This document shows, in pieces, positions 1-10,509 of a DNA stretch of 64,000 bases. The stretch lies in NCBI GenBank assembly GCA_002077045.2, contig KZ111185.1:117929-181928 (forward strand). Reading direction: 5' to 3'. Source of the stretch: Rachicladosporium sp. CCFEE 5018 (lineage: Eukaryota > Ascomycota > Dothideomycetes > Cladosporiales > Cladosporiaceae). How positions within the stretch are numbered: the stretch's first letter is position 1; the number at the start of each line of letters is the position of its first letter. The translations under genes were made by a program, and so were the position numbers. The notes under the pieces were generated by a model. That model had not been told where the DNA came from, did no database searches, and saw nothing but the letters and a program-made list of their open reading frames with translations.

Positions 1-191
1 CTGAGCGCTTGTTCGCATGTGTACTGGATTTTCAGCCAACCTTGTTTCGTTCGGGCAGACTCCAGGTCCCGAACGTCCTGGAAGATGACCTCTTCATCTT
101 CCCAGGTGTGGGAGAGAATGGCGTAGTGAGGAGCTTGCGCCACGGAGTGGTAGTACTTGAGTTCGAAAGTACGTGCGTTGAGAAGCCACAT
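1..191 (-). CDS. HET-domain protein, N-terminal fragment
   Basis: This is the first 63 codons of a heterokaryon-incompatibility (HET) domain protein that runs off the left edge. From the ATG at 191 the protein starts MWLLNARTFELKYYHSV and continues with AILSHTWEDEEVIFQDV. The start 'M-x-LLN-x-x-T' and the block 'Y-A-I-L-S-H-T-W' are the hallmark opening of fungal HET proteins. No stop interrupts the frame before the window edge. HET proteins act in self/non-self recognition and can trigger cell death on fusion of unlike strains; that role is family knowledge, not shown here. The ATG is chosen because HET proteins characteristically begin right at this block. The remainder, including the rest of the HET domain, lies outside the window, so I cannot say whether the gene is intact. 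Confidence 0.85.
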   Translation of the reverse strand, partial: MWLLNARTFELKYYHSVAQAPHYAILSHTWEDEEVIFQDVRDLESARTKQGWLKIQYTCEQAL

Positions 192-842
192 AATGAGAAC
201 CACCCGTTGCGTTCAATTGCTGCAGTAGCAGTAGTCGGGAGCGACCAGAAATGACCGCTAGTTTCTGTTGTGCCACAGCCTGTGGCAAATTCATTCAGAG
301 GAAACACTGGCATTGCGAAGTCTACAAGCCTCTGCGCGACACTCAGCGCGCCGCAACAGAGGCAGCATTACGACGGGGAAAGATCGTTCAACAGAGTGAA
401 TACTACCGCGAAGTGTAGACTCGGAGATGATGCCAACCAGATGCAAGGAGGCGGAGTGCATACATGAAGTGCCCTTTGGGGGCTGACGCTATCACCGATT
501 CGGAAGGCTGTCTTTGAGCCAGAGCACATCGCTACCTATGCAAGTACTTATGCATAAACATACCTAACCACACTTGCACAACGCTTTCTGACTGCACTTA
601 CATTCGCCTCACACCACCGTAATCATGGGCTCGTTATACCTCCGTCAGCGAGTGACTAATACCAAGGCGCTACTTGAGTAACTTCGTAATGGGGAGACGG
701 ACAGAAAGCCGCACATGTCAGGATGGATGCTATAGGTACTCGAGTTGCGAAGGGTGTGTTTTCGTAGAATCATCACTTCCTCTCTTCTTCTTATCGTGCG
801 AAACCATCTCCCTAGCCCTGTTCTGTTGAATTTGCAGCCAAG
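192..842. other. Intergenic, divergent promoter region
   Basis: This 651-bp stretch separates two divergent genes, the HET gene on the minus strand and the quinone oxidoreductase on the plus strand. It presumably holds both promoters. Short open frames occur on both strands but none resembles a protein family. I see no RNA gene or repeat. Confidence 0.6.
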
Positions 843-1627
843 ATGGCTCCAAAGATCGCGATCGTCTACGTATGTCAGATTGGAGTCCATTCCTCGCCAG
901 CATGTGGCAAAGAAAGACTCTTGCAAAGCCGTCCGTCGTCGGTCGAGTACGGCAGATCGCTGACATACTCCCTTTAGTACTCCATGTACGGTCACGTCAA
1001 AAGCTTAGCCCACGCTGAGGCCGAAGGCATCCGATCAGCCGGCGGCGATGTCGACATCTACTGTGTCGAAGAGACCTTGTCACCAGAAATTCTAGCGAAG
1101 ATGCATGCTCCGCCAAAGGATTCGTCGGTGACCGTGCTGTCCGACCCGTCTGTCCTGGAGCAGTACGATGGCTTCCTCTTCGGCATTCCAACACGCTACG
1201 GCTCTTTCCCGGCCCAGTGGCGTACATTTTGGGACAGGACTGGCAAGCAGTGGACGGCTGGAGCCTACTGGGGTAAGTTGGCCGGTGTCTTCGTCTCGGT
1301 GGCAACCCAGGGAGGCGGACAGGGCGAGACGGCGCTGGCCACCATGAGTACGCTCACGCATCATGGGATTATCTTCGTGCCACTCGGGTACAAGCCGGCC
1401 GCTGCTCTACTGAATGACAACTCAGAGGTCCGAGGCGGTACTCCATGGGGTGCAGGAACGTTCGCGGTCAGTTGTCTGATCGCGGCCATTCATGAACAGC
1501 GTGTGCTGGCATACTGACCAGCCGACAGAACGATGACGGCTCTCGTATGCCTAGCCAGAAAGAACTCGATATTGCGAGAACGCAGGGCAAGGCTTTCACT
1601 GAGACTTTGACGAGATTTGGGTTCTAG
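843..1627 (+). CDS. NAD(P)H:quinone oxidoreductase, WrbA/flavodoxin type
   Basis: This is a flavodoxin-fold FMN enzyme that reduces quinones by two electrons and protects against redox cycling; yeast relatives are Pst2, Rfs1 and Ycp4. The model has three exons: 843-869, 978-1466 and 1529-1627. The introns are 108 bp (GTATGT..TTTAG) and 62 bp (GTCAGT..GACAG). It encodes 204 aa, the usual length for the family. The protein begins MAPKIAIVYYSMYGHV, which is the first beta strand and phosphate-binding loop. It continues with PTRYGSFPAQWRTFWD, the GTGKQW-like 'RTGKQW' segment and ATQGGGQGETAL, all FMN-site landmarks. The last exon matters: reading through the second intron gives a stop at 1517 and a foreign C-terminus, whereas splicing restores the usual SQKELDIARTQGKAF helix. 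The protein is probably cytosolic or peripheral to the plasma membrane. Confidence 0.93.
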
Positions 1628-2239
1628 TCATGGCAGACTTTTTCTGCATTCGTCCGGAGAGCAGTGTATGCAGCCAAAGGCGTCATAATCCAAGCAAAAT
1701 CGATGACCTGCGGACGTGCTAATTTCGTCGTCCATAGTGACGGAGAGTTCCATAGCTTGTCTACCTGTGGATAGACACGTCCTAACATGATGTCAACTCA
1801 CGCGCATTTTGGCGCCTCATCAGCTGCTGTGTCAGCTCTTTCCGCGAGCATCTCAATCTGTAGATCAGCGATCATGAAGAACGATTCGAAAGTGAATCTG
1901 TAGACTCTGGCACCAGTCCAGGGAGGGATGAGGAAGTAAGAGAGCAGAATAATGATCTGTTGCCATATAACACGTAACATTCAACATTCGTGTGAACCAT
2001 CAGGATGTCGGTGATAAGCTAGGCTCAGCAGGGAAGGCGTAACCGGTACGGGCGATCGACCTCGAGCTCCACCCATTGGCAGTCAGAGCAATATGACTAA
2101 ATACACCGTGACACATTGCTGTGTTCAGTTGCGTTTAAAAGAGCGTACATGACCCAAGAGGAACCCGACAGGAGTACCATTGCACCCGAACGACAACGCG
2201 GACTTTCGTGCAAGACCAAGCTGCGTTCCCTTCACAGCC
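1628..2239. other. Intergenic
   Basis: This is 612 bp between two genes on the same strand. It should hold the 3' end of the quinone oxidoreductase transcript and the promoter of the FMN split-barrel gene. I see no coding, RNA or repeat signal. Confidence 0.6.
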
Positions 2240-3076
2240 ATGGCATCCCAGTATACTCCAGATGCCCGCAGCAAAGCCAACAGGCTCAGCAAGCGCGGTA
2301 AGCTGTACACTATAAACACTTCGATTTGTGCTCGATACTAACAAGTTGCAGCAACATACGATGCATCTCTCATCCACTCCCTAATCAACTCCTGCCCGAT
2401 TCTGCATGTCTCTTTCAACGCCCCCATCTCGGACTCCCAAGAACCCCAAATCCAATTCCCCACCATCCTGCCCATGCTGGGCGCAGTCGGCACTTTCCCC
2501 TCCCAATCATCCTCAGATGAAGACGCAGAATCCCACGTCTACCTCCACGGCTCCTCAGTCGCTCGTCTCTTCAAACTTACGCCCCCAGGCGGCCTCCCCC
2601 TGTGCGTAGCAGCCACACACGTAGACGGCTACGTCCTGGCCCTAGCACCTTTCCACAACAGCTGCAACTACCGCTCAGCCGTAGTCTTCGGCCTCGGCTC
2701 CCCCCTCACAGATCCCGAAGAGATCGAGTTCGCCCTGAAACTGATTACCAACAACTCCATCCCCTCCCGCTGGGAGCACAGTCGCCACCCGCCAACGAAA
2801 GCTGAGATCACTTCAACTGGGATCTTGAAAGTCAGGATCGAGACCGCGTCTGCGAAGGTGAGGACTGGCGGGCCGAGCGATGATCGGGCGGATTTGAAGG
2901 ATGAGGCGTTGGTGGGTAGGACGTGGACGGGTGTTGTGCCTATGTATAGTGTGTTGGGGACGCCGATGGAGAGTGAGTATAATAAGGTGAAAGTCGTGCC
3001 GGAGTATTTGGGTGAGTGGGTTGAGGATGCGAATTCGATGGCTGAGCAGGTTGCGGTGGACGCTGTGGAGGGGTAG
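2240..3076 (+). CDS. Pyridoxamine 5'-phosphate oxidase-like FMN split-barrel protein
   Basis: This resembles the Pyridox_ox_2 family of flavin-binding split-barrel proteins (relatives of NimA). The biochemical role of the fungal members is not settled. Exon 1 (2240-2297) encodes MASQYTPDARSKANRLSKR. A 54-bp intron (GTAAGC..TTGCAG) follows, then exon 2 (2352-3076), giving 260 aa. Directly after the splice junction comes ATYDASLIHSLINSCPILHV, the standard opening helix and strand. Later blocks RLFKLTPPGG, HVDGYVLALAPFHNSCNYRS and VGRTWTGVVPMY fit the barrel core. Codon use in the second half is less C-rich in third positions than the first half, without any break in the frame. The 3' end is 22 bp from the convergent stop of the next gene, so the two transcripts must overlap. 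Family assignment is good; the substrate is unknown. Confidence 0.82.
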
Positions 3077-3098
3077 ACCTTAATCTAAGGAGTGGATC

Positions 3099-5900
3099 TC
3101 AATCTGGCTTGACCTGAGCTTGCAGGACAGGTGTGGGGATGTAGAGAGTCTGGGCCTGTGGCGTAGAAGCTAGGGCGGCTGTAGGTCCAGGATTGATCTT
3201 CAGTCGAGTCCGCCGCATCTTGACTGCTGTAGACCTCAGATGTCTCGCAGGACGTCTGTCATAAGGCATAAGTCCTCTGTCGCCTGCCGCGCCGCCAATA
3301 CGATGTGGGCTGGTTTCCCAGAGCAGTCGCAAATTATACGGCGAGCTCTCACGGCGCTCTTCGACATGATTGCCATCAGACACCCAAGCCTTGACATCCG
3401 CGTACTCGCGAGTCTGTTGCCGGACCATGCGGACATCCCCAAACACACGGCGGTACAAGATGCCTTGCTCCTCAGCAGACCAATCGGGTAGAACGAATGC
3501 GTGATCAGACGCATGAACGTTACCACTCCTCCAGATCCGCTGAGCATGAAGCACGTAATGCGCCAGGGACAACCGGTTGCGCTCCATGATCTGGGCATTT
3601 GCGGGGACCATAGACGCCGACGGTCCAAACATCACCCACAGTTGCTGTCTCAGAGCTTCGCGAACGACCTGAGTCTTCACGTGAAATCCTCGTCCTCTCA
3701 GCCTTTTGAGTATAATCAATCCCCGCGCCCATACTGGAATATCGACAATGTCCTCAGCATCGTGCGATGCGGATATTGCCAAACGTTTCTCATCCGAATT
3801 CGACTCGTGAAGCAGATCACGTTGACCTGCATCCCGTATACCCCACATCACAATAGCACGCAGCATGTTATCGGTCAATGCGGCCCTCAGCACAGCTTTG
3901 CTAGAGATCCGAGTCGGATCATGCGTCCTCGGCGGTCGTGTCAAGGGCTTTGCGTCCTTGTGATAATGCTCGACCAGCCAAGTAGTAATCGTCTCAACCC
4001 CATCCATATTATACTCCATGCCATAACGCTTTAGCAGCTCTGTCCAGATGAACGGAGGTACATGTTGGCCGTGCTCTGCTGCATAGATAGAGGCTTTCAG
4101 TACGAAGTCACGAGCGACTCGCTCGTTGCCCACAATGCCACCGCTCGGGACAGGCTGCTTACCACGTGTCCGTATGGGCAAAACATACTTCCTCAAGAAG
4201 TTAATGGAACGTACGGAGAGCGGCATTCCTTCCGACTGGATGTGCTGGAATGCTTTCGTGACGCCGTCCCAGTTACCTTGCTTGGCACAATGCTGCAGTA
4301 TCTTGTTCCACACCAAGTGATCCAGATCCACATCCGCCTGCTGCAGGCACAGCAGCGTAAGCTGAACCTGTAAGCCATCACCTGCCTCCAAGAAAGTAGC
4401 AAGCAGCGCCTTCTGCATGTGCGAGTCATCGTGATTCTCAGGATGCTGGTCGCTGTGTATGAGTGCCCGATACAGCTCTTCCGAGCGGTCGTTGACTACC
4501 TTACAAAGCAGTCGAGTATACATACAGTCCGTAAGCCGTAGTCCCGCTGCTTTGATCTGCGTGAGTCTTGAATCCACATCATCCGTCAACTTGACCCGTA
4601 TGGCCAGTTCGCGGAGTGCCAGTGGGCCCAACGCTTCGACACCCAGGATGGTAAGAGTCCTTATGACGAAGTCGATGGAAAAGGCTGATGTGGCGAACAG
4701 CTTGGCACAGAATGAGTCGCTGATGAGTTTCGGTGTGATGCCATGCACTTCGCCCAGTAGACTGTTCAGCATGGACCGAGGAGAGGCAGGTGTAGCTAAG
4801 GCAGGACCTTTGCACAGAATCCGATTCAGCACTGAATTATTGCCGCCATCATCTTCCACATGGCCCAAGAGCCGTGAGACCACAGATTCAGCAGCGTATC
4901 CCGCACTCGGCATGTCACCATGGCGTACAAAGAGGCCATGCCATGCCTCCACATCAGCTTCATCGCCATGTCCGAATACAATCGGCATACAGTGGTCGTA
5001 GCAGTCATACTCTGCCACAGCTTCGTAGATTACTTCGAACGCATGGAACGCAGTTTTCTTATCTGCGCTCTGCAGCACGTCCGCCACAAGCCTCCGCGCA
5101 TCGCCAGGTCCATACCAACTGTCTCGTACCAGCCGACGGTACCACTTCAATACAACAGACTGATCATCGTCATGCGTACTGGATGCAGACCGAAGCAGAC
5201 GACCGATAATGCGGACGTAAAGGTCTGGAAGTACCTTGCCATGCGCGACGCGCAAAATGTTCGCATGACGATAGATGCTCCGGAGCTCGCCATGCGGTCT
5301 ACTAGCACGCTCCATGGATATGCCGGCATCGAAAGTGGAGTTCCAGAGCACGTCCGCATGCGGTCCTTGAACCGGCAGATCAATGTTGCGCAGCCGCAGG
5401 CCATGGTAGACAGCCATGATACCGCGGTACCCATGTAATCGCTGGCGAAACTGCAGGATTTGGATCCAAGCTGCCCAATTCTCTGGGTTGCTTGAGCGAT
5501 CGATCAGAAGCTGCCCCTTCAGCTCTCTGGATTCGACACTACATTGATGCATCGTTATGGCGAAATCGTCCTCGAGCTGTGTTCGCTGCTCTGACGAGTC
5601 TCCAGGGCCGTCATAGCTGGATAACCGAAGACTCAAGGCGACTGCGACTCGTTCTGTGGCTAGTGCCGCCATCTGAGAGATGGGCTCGAGATTGCTAGCC
5701 TCCGATCGTGGGGCATCACCGTTGCGGGCGACCTCCGCCAACCCAGTACTGGCGTAGCGAAGGCATTGCTGCCTCAACGTGACCAGCGACGACTGAGATG
5801 ACCGACCATGAGTACGCCTACTCTCCGGACCTATGAGCTGGCGCAGTAATCGCAGCGTCGTCGGTCTCCCGAGCCATCGATCGAATCGTGCAAGAAGCAT
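3099..5900 (-). CDS. Large PPR-like protein, probably mitochondrial
   Basis: This is an intronless 933-aa protein. Its N-terminus (MLLARFDRWLGRPTTLRLLR and onward) is rich in Arg, Ser and Leu and lacks acidic residues for about 50 positions, as expected for a mitochondrial presequence. No membrane segment is visible. The middle is a helical-repeat region; the segment WNKILQHCAKQGNWDGVTKA followed by FQHIQSEGM has the spacing and residues of a pentatricopeptide repeat. Fungal proteins of this build bind mitochondrial transcripts and support their expression or mitoribosome function, but which RNA is recognised cannot be read from the sequence. The C-terminal 50 residues are Arg- and Pro-rich and probably disordered. 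It is convergent with the split-barrel gene. An alternative reading is a generic alpha-solenoid without RNA binding. Confidence 0.75.
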   Translation of the reverse strand: MLLARFDRWLGRPTTLRLLRQLIGPESRRTHGRSSQSSLVTLRQQCLRYASTGLAEVARNGDAPRSEASNLEPISQMAALATERVAVALSLRLSSYDGPGDSSEQRTQLEDDFAITMHQCSVESRELKGQLLIDRSSNPENWAAWIQILQFRQRLHGYRGIMAVYHGLRLRNIDLPVQGPHADVLWNSTFDAGISMERASRPHGELRSIYRHANILRVAHGKVLPDLYVRIIGRLLRSASSTHDDDQSVVLKWYRRLVRDSWYGPGDARRLVADVLQSADKKTAFHAFEVIYEAVAEYDCYDHCMPIVFGHGDEADVEAWHGLFVRHGDMPSAGYAAESVVSRLLGHVEDDGGNNSVLNRILCKGPALATPASPRSMLNSLLGEVHGITPKLISDSFCAKLFATSAFSIDFVIRTLTILGVEALGPLALRELAIRVKLTDDVDSRLTQIKAAGLRLTDCMYTRLLCKVVNDRSEELYRALIHSDQHPENHDDSHMQKALLATFLEAGDGLQVQLTLLCLQQADVDLDHLVWNKILQHCAKQGNWDGVTKAFQHIQSEGMPLSVRSINFLRKYVLPIRTRGKQPVPSGGIVGNERVARDFVLKASIYAAEHGQHVPPFIWTELLKRYGMEYNMDGVETITTWLVEHYHKDAKPLTRPPRTHDPTRISSKAVLRAALTDNMLRAIVMWGIRDAGQRDLLHESNSDEKRLAISASHDAEDIVDIPVWARGLIILKRLRGRGFHVKTQVVREALRQQLWVMFGPSASMVPANAQIMERNRLSLAHYVLHAQRIWRSGNVHASDHAFVLPDWSAEEQGILYRRVFGDVRMVRQQTREYADVKAWVSDGNHVEERRESSPYNLRLLWETSPHRIGGAAGDRGLMPYDRRPARHLRSTAVKMRRTRLKINPGPTAALASTPQAQTLYIPTPVLQAQVKPD

Positions 5901-6318
5901 TGCCGACCAAGGCTCACTGCCGAGCCCCTATCCGGTGCCATTGCATCGGTCAGATGTGTAGACCGAACATGGATGCCGGTAATATCGCAGCACTACAGTT
6001 CGATGGAGTCCAACTCTCTCCCGACATGCCTCAGGCATCCAGATCTTGGCCCCGCTCCAGATCGGGAACTAAGAAAGCTTGGGTGCGCGGCTAGGTGCAT
6101 GTCCATGTGGCCAGCCTTCCTTGTGCAACTTGAGCTGATCATCGACTGGATTGGCTCTCGAGTCCGTGGAAAGACCCAGGGAGGAGGACCAAAGAGCTAC
6201 GGAGCGGGCTGGAAACGAGTGGCGCATCGCTACATACACCCTCTCGGCGACTCCCGAGCCATCGCGCCGCCCAAGCTAGACCCCTACCCTCCTCATCCAC
6301 CCCCTCGCCAACGCAAGC
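5901..6318. other. Intergenic, divergent promoter region
   Basis: This 418-bp region lies between the divergent PPR-like and PPxY membrane-protein genes and presumably carries both promoters. The final 100 bp before the plus-strand ATG are C-rich, as is common in fungal 5' untranslated regions. I see nothing else. Confidence 0.6.
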
Positions 6319-6948
6319 ATGGCCACGACCGACGGCCCCCTAACATTCACCGCCACTCCCACAGTAACTCTCGACTTCTCCCCCAGCTCCACCTCCGGCC
6401 CACCCCCCTTCTCCGACTCCGCCAACCCCTCCCCTTCCTCCAACCCCGGGTCCCCCGACGACGGCACATCCACAGGTCTAATATCCCACTACTTCATCTT
6501 CATAGCCCTCCTCCTCTGCGTAGCAGGCATAATCTTCTTCTTCATGTTCCGCCGCAGGCGAAAAGCGATGCTGCGGTATAACGCTTATCAGCAGTCGCAG
6601 CAGCAGGCTGGCGGGAGGGGAGGCATAGGAGGAGGATGGGAAATGCAGCCGCCGGGTTGGAGGGGTGGGTGGAGGGGTGGAGCGCCGGGGATTGGTGAGG
6701 GGAGGGGGCTGGAAGCGGTTGAGGGGTTGGATGAACGGGGGGAGGCGCCGCCGGCTTATGTTGCTAAGATGGATGGGCCTGCAAACCCGCCTGGAGGACC
6801 GACAGCAGTCAGTGCGCCACCGCCTGCGCTTACTAGGGAGCAGAGCGGATTGCGAGATCCGCCGGTGTACCAGGGGCCGTCGATGGCAAGGCAGGATGAT
6901 GGTGATGTTGGGGATTACTGGAGGAGTGGGCCAGCGAGGGGCAGCTAA
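6319..6948 (+). CDS. Single-pass membrane protein with PPxY motifs
   Basis: This is an intronless 209-aa protein. Residues 1-55 are rich in Ser, Thr and Pro and fit an exposed, possibly O-glycosylated segment. One hydrophobic helix (about 56-77, YFIFIALLLCVAGIIFFFMF) is followed by RRRRK, a stop-transfer signal that places the rest in the cytosol. The tail is Gly/Trp/Pro-rich and carries two PPxY motifs (EAPPAY and DPPVY), which bind WW domains of NEDD4/Rsp5 ubiquitin ligases. This build is like the yeast Rcr1/Rcr2 adaptors, which link membrane cargo to Rsp5. The similarity is architectural only, so an Rcr-like role is inference. There is no cleavable signal peptide, so the helix must act as a signal anchor. 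Confidence 0.75.
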   Translation: MATTDGPLTFTATPTVTLDFSPSSTSGPPPFSDSANPSPSSNPGSPDDGTSTGLISHYFIFIALLLCVAGIIFFFMFRRRRKAMLRYNAYQQSQQQAGGRGGIGGGWEMQPPGWRGGWRGGAPGIGEGRGLEAVEGLDERGEAPPAYVAKMDGPANPPGGPTAVSAPPPALTREQSGLRDPPVYQGPSMARQDDGDVGDYWRSGPARGS

Positions 6949-7425
6949 GCTTGTCATTTAGGTCGCGAGTGGTTTGTCGCCGCGGATAAAGGAAAGCTGT
7001 CGTCGGGTCTGCGATTGGGAGGTGCGTGAAGGCAAGGGTAGCAGCCTACCGCTCGGTAGAGCCATCCAACCTCCCAACGCTCTCGAAGCGTCAATCCGCT
7101 TGAACGAGTGAGGGCTTTTGTATCGACCGTAGCCGTCTCATCGCTCTGAGAAGCACGCATTGGTGGCACAGGTGAGGGAGCAAAGTGAGCTTGCTGCAAG
7201 AGAAGTCCAAGAAGGAGTCGAAGAGGCAGCATATTGCTTTACGGAGCCGGTTCAACGAGCATGGCGTTTGACTTGCATGGTCTGGGCTTTCGCAAGTGTA
7301 GATGGTAGAAAGTGGTGTATAGTACAAGAAAGCTCGTTTTGCTCGCCCTCCACCCATCAACACCCGCCCAATAGTATGCGCTCTGAACCCCAAGTCCTAC
7401 ATCTTCCCACATCTCTCCTCATCGA
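6949..7425. other. Intergenic between convergent genes
   Basis: This 477-bp stretch separates the 3' ends of the PPxY protein gene and TOM70. Open frames on both strands have no recognisable content. I see nothing else in it. Confidence 0.6.
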
Positions 7426-9484
7426 CTATCTCTGCGCCATACCCTGCCCCATCCCCTGCAGCCTCGACGCAAGCTGCGGATACTTCTCCTGCACCTCCAA
7501 CTGCGTCCTCGTAGCCTCCGCATAGCTAAGCGAATTCACAATCTCGCCTTCAGTCCTGCTAAGCTCGGCGGCGCGCTCGAAGTACTGCAGTGCGTCTGTG
7601 ACTTTGCCTTGTTGGAGGAGGAGTTGCGCCATGGTTGCTACGGCGATGTCGCATTCGGGGTCGACTGGAAAGGTATGGTCAGTATCTTAATTAGAGAAGG
7701 GGCCAACTTAGGGAGGAGCGTACTTATGAGAGCTTTTTGGCAGAGCGCTTCCGCGCCAGCGAAATCCTGTTTCCACTGAAACAGCGCCAACGCCTTGTTG
7801 ATAAGCGGCAGCACATTCATCCCCCCACCCTCTCCCACAGCCTTCCGTTCCATCTCAACAGCCGTCTCAAACTTCTCCACCGCCTCCTGGAACTTCTGCT
7901 GATCCAGCAGCAACTCGCCATAATAATTATACACATCTGACTTGTCGCCAAAACTCTTGATACACCTTCTGAACGTCGCCATACTCGACGCGACGCTCCC
8001 CATCTTGTACTGGATTACACCGAGCTGGATGTGCGAGAAGATGAATTTCGGGTCTAGATCGATGGATTTCTGGTAGTCGGCCGCGGCTTCGGTGAACTCG
8101 GAGAGGATGAAGTGGAGTTGGGCGCGGTGGTAGAAGATGTCGGGGTCTTGAGGAGAGTGGGAGGTCGCGAGTTCGAAGTCTTGGGCTGCTTCGTCGCGTT
8201 TGCCTTGGTGTACGTGTTAGCTGTGGGATGAGTGTGGGACAGGGTTGAAATGGCTCACTTTGCTCGAGGTGCATGCTCGCGCGCTTCACGTAGGACTGCA
8301 CAAGCGAAGGGTCGAGCTCAATGGATCTGTTCAAGTCATCAAGCGCAGCGTCGTTGTCCCCCTTCAAGTAGCGGAATGTGCCGCGCATGTTGTAGGCGTA
8401 CGCTTCATGCGAGTCGAGTCCGCTTATTGAGATTGCCTGGTCGAATGCTTCGGATGCCTCGGTGTAGCCTTCGCCAGTCTTGTGTTGTATCGCTTGCAGG
8501 CCCTTTCGCAAGTACCACGGTCCACTCTCTTCGCTCAGATCCGCCGCATCGTCCAGACCTTCAGGCAGATCGCGAGCGCGGAATGATTGCAGATAGTTCG
8601 AGACGAATGTGGGTGATGGGAGCTTCTTGGTCTTGCCCTCAAGTATAGTCTTAGCTTTGGACTCAGCCAGCTTCTTCAACAGCCTCTCCACAGACTGTGC
8701 CGAAGCCTCGTTCCGGAATTGATCGATGATGCAGCTGGCAGTGTAGTCAAGCAGCGCTTCGCTGAACATGCTCTCCTGCTCGTAGGCATTCGCTCTTCGG
8801 TTCAATGCCTTGACATATTCCGGGTCGATGTTGATAGCCGCAGTAGTGTCCTCGATGACTTTCTCCCAGTTGCTCATGGCGTTCCAGCAAGCAGCGCGGT
8901 TCGAGTAGAAGACGGCGTCGGCTTTGCAGAGAATAGCTTGGCCGTAGAGATCGATGGCTTTGTTGTAGTCTTTGCTGCCGTATGCCTTGTTGCCCGCTGC
9001 CTTCAGCTTGCCAGCGTATTCTTTCCGTTGCGATTCTGATAGCGAGGTGACGCTCTCTTCCGTGATTTCAGGCAGCTCGTCGCTCTCCTCTACTACTGCG
9101 GGCTTCGGTAGCGCTACATCCAATTAGTACCTCCTCTGCCTTGTCCTCCGACCCATCACAACCGGACTCACCAGTCTTGAACCCCCCATCATCCTCTGCC
9201 TTCGCCCCAGCCCTCACATCCTCCTCTTCCTTGCCGAGTCCAGTCTCAGCCTTCTCCAGATCTGCTTTAGCCTTCTTCTTGCTCTTCTTCGCGCGACTGC
9301 TAGGTCGAGACGAAGCGGTATCCTTCTGTGCCGGTCCCGAAGAGAGGTAGTATATCGATCCTCCGACAGCTACAACTGTGACGCCTGCGATCGTCCACGC
9401 GACGACTTTGTTGTCTCCGTACCAAGCCGTTAAGCGATCCCATGTTGATGCGCTGGGTACGATGGAGCCAGAGGGGTTCGCCAT
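7426..9484 (-). CDS. TOM70: Mitochondrial import receptor Tom70
   Basis: This is the outer-membrane receptor that takes hydrophobic precursors, including carriers, from Hsp70/Hsp90 and passes them to the TOM pore. Four exons (9484-9172, 9113-8259, 8203-7724, 7664-7426) are joined by introns of 58, 55 and 59 bp and encode 628 aa, close to yeast Tom70. The N-terminus (MANPSGSIVPSASTWDRL) leads into one membrane helix (VVAWTIAGVTVVAVGGSIYY), giving the expected N-in anchor. A Lys-rich linker and an acidic stretch follow, then tandem TPRs starting at KLKAAGNKAYGSKDYNKAID with VFYSNRAACW and later AYAYNMRGTFRYLKGDNDAA. The first TPRs form the chaperone clamp. The start is the ATG at 9484; the in-frame TTG four codons upstream is not needed. 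Intron positions were placed where the TPR pattern resumes in frame. Confidence 0.95.
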
Positions 9485-9939
9485 GATGGCTGCCAAAGGG
9501 AGAGATGTTCGCGCTTGCGCAATGAAGAAAGTCGCAGTCTGGTCACGCGCGGGGAAGGTGAATTACACAGAACGGAATGAAAGAAGCTATGCTCAAGACA
9601 TGCGGTGCGCAATGGGCAACACGAACACTCGAAGTTGATGCAGATCCACACCACGCGAGGCCTGGCACTCCCGAGCTGTCAATGCCAAGCCCGCAACATC
9701 TGGCTTCCACGAGCATGTCCGCAAAGAAGTCAGATCGAAGCTATCAATGTAACTGAACAGCATGTTGTAGGTCATTCAGTTCCACAGGTCTACGATACAC
9801 AAGTCCATCTCCCATCTAGGTGCATCGCAAGAACACTTAAGGTCGCCCTTCCTTGCCCAGAGACTCCCCCCTAGACTATCATTGGCCTCCTGATAACACC
9901 CAAGATTCCTACGCAGTAACATGCTCAGGTCTAGAACCC
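9485..9939. other. Intergenic, TOM70 upstream region
   Basis: This 455-bp region lies upstream of TOM70. It also lies beyond the stop of the open frame that follows the trehalase stop codon. It should contain the TOM70 promoter and a trehalase 3' untranslated region. No other feature is visible. Confidence 0.55.
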
Positions 9940-10509
9940 CTAGTACTCCTTCTCCCGCTTCTCCCCACTAAGCTCATCGTACTTCTTCACTTTCTCCCTG
10001 ATCTTCTCGTTCCTCTTACCCTCCCCTGCTCCGGATCCCACACTAGACGCACTTCCCGAGGACCCCAGATCAGAGCCCGTGCGGTGGTGTGAGCGGACGT
10101 GAGGAACGGGCGTAGATGGGCCAGGGTGCAGAGTTGCGTGCTGGAGGGTGTCGGGTTGAGGAGTCGGTAGGGCGGATGCAGGGGCGGAGGATGGGGATGT
10201 CAGTGCCAAAGTAGGTGTGAATGTCGGTGCTAGTGGTGCTGGCATGGCGATGGCCGTCGGATGCTGGATCGCTGGGGTGGTTGTAGGAGATGCTGGAGTG
10301 GGTGCAGGTGCCGGAGCAGCAGCGGATGCTGCAGCGTGGGCGACGGCCGTGGTATCAGTGAGCACTGGCGCAGCAACCGCGCGATCAGCCACAGCGACCG
10401 GCTGTAATGGCACCGACGTAGCTGGCGTCGGCGTCGCAGTATGCTTGATCGACTCCGCAAACCCATGCGACAGCTTTTCCCCCGAAACCGAGTGCTTCAA
10501 ATGCGATTC
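9940..10509 (-). other. In-frame 189-codon extension after the trehalase stop
   Basis: Directly behind the trehalase TAG (10510-10512) the same frame stays open for 189 more codons. The encoded stretch is rich in Ala, Pro and Thr (for example ASAAAPAPAPTPASPTTTPA) and ends in a charged segment, KIREKVKKYDELSGEKREKEY without its last residue being special. No ATG stands near its beginning, so it is unlikely to be a free-standing gene. A candidate 93-nt intron, donor GTTAGG at 10514 and acceptor CCAG ending at 10422, would remove the TAG and join the frames in phase. The extension could therefore be an alternative C-terminus, a readthrough tail, or simply 3' untranslated sequence open by chance. 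I cannot decide between these. Confidence 0.4.

Noticed and set aside
9484..9496. TTG start upstream of the TOM70 ATG
   Set aside because: A normal ATG four codons downstream fits the family N-terminus; nuclear fungal genes rarely start at TTG.
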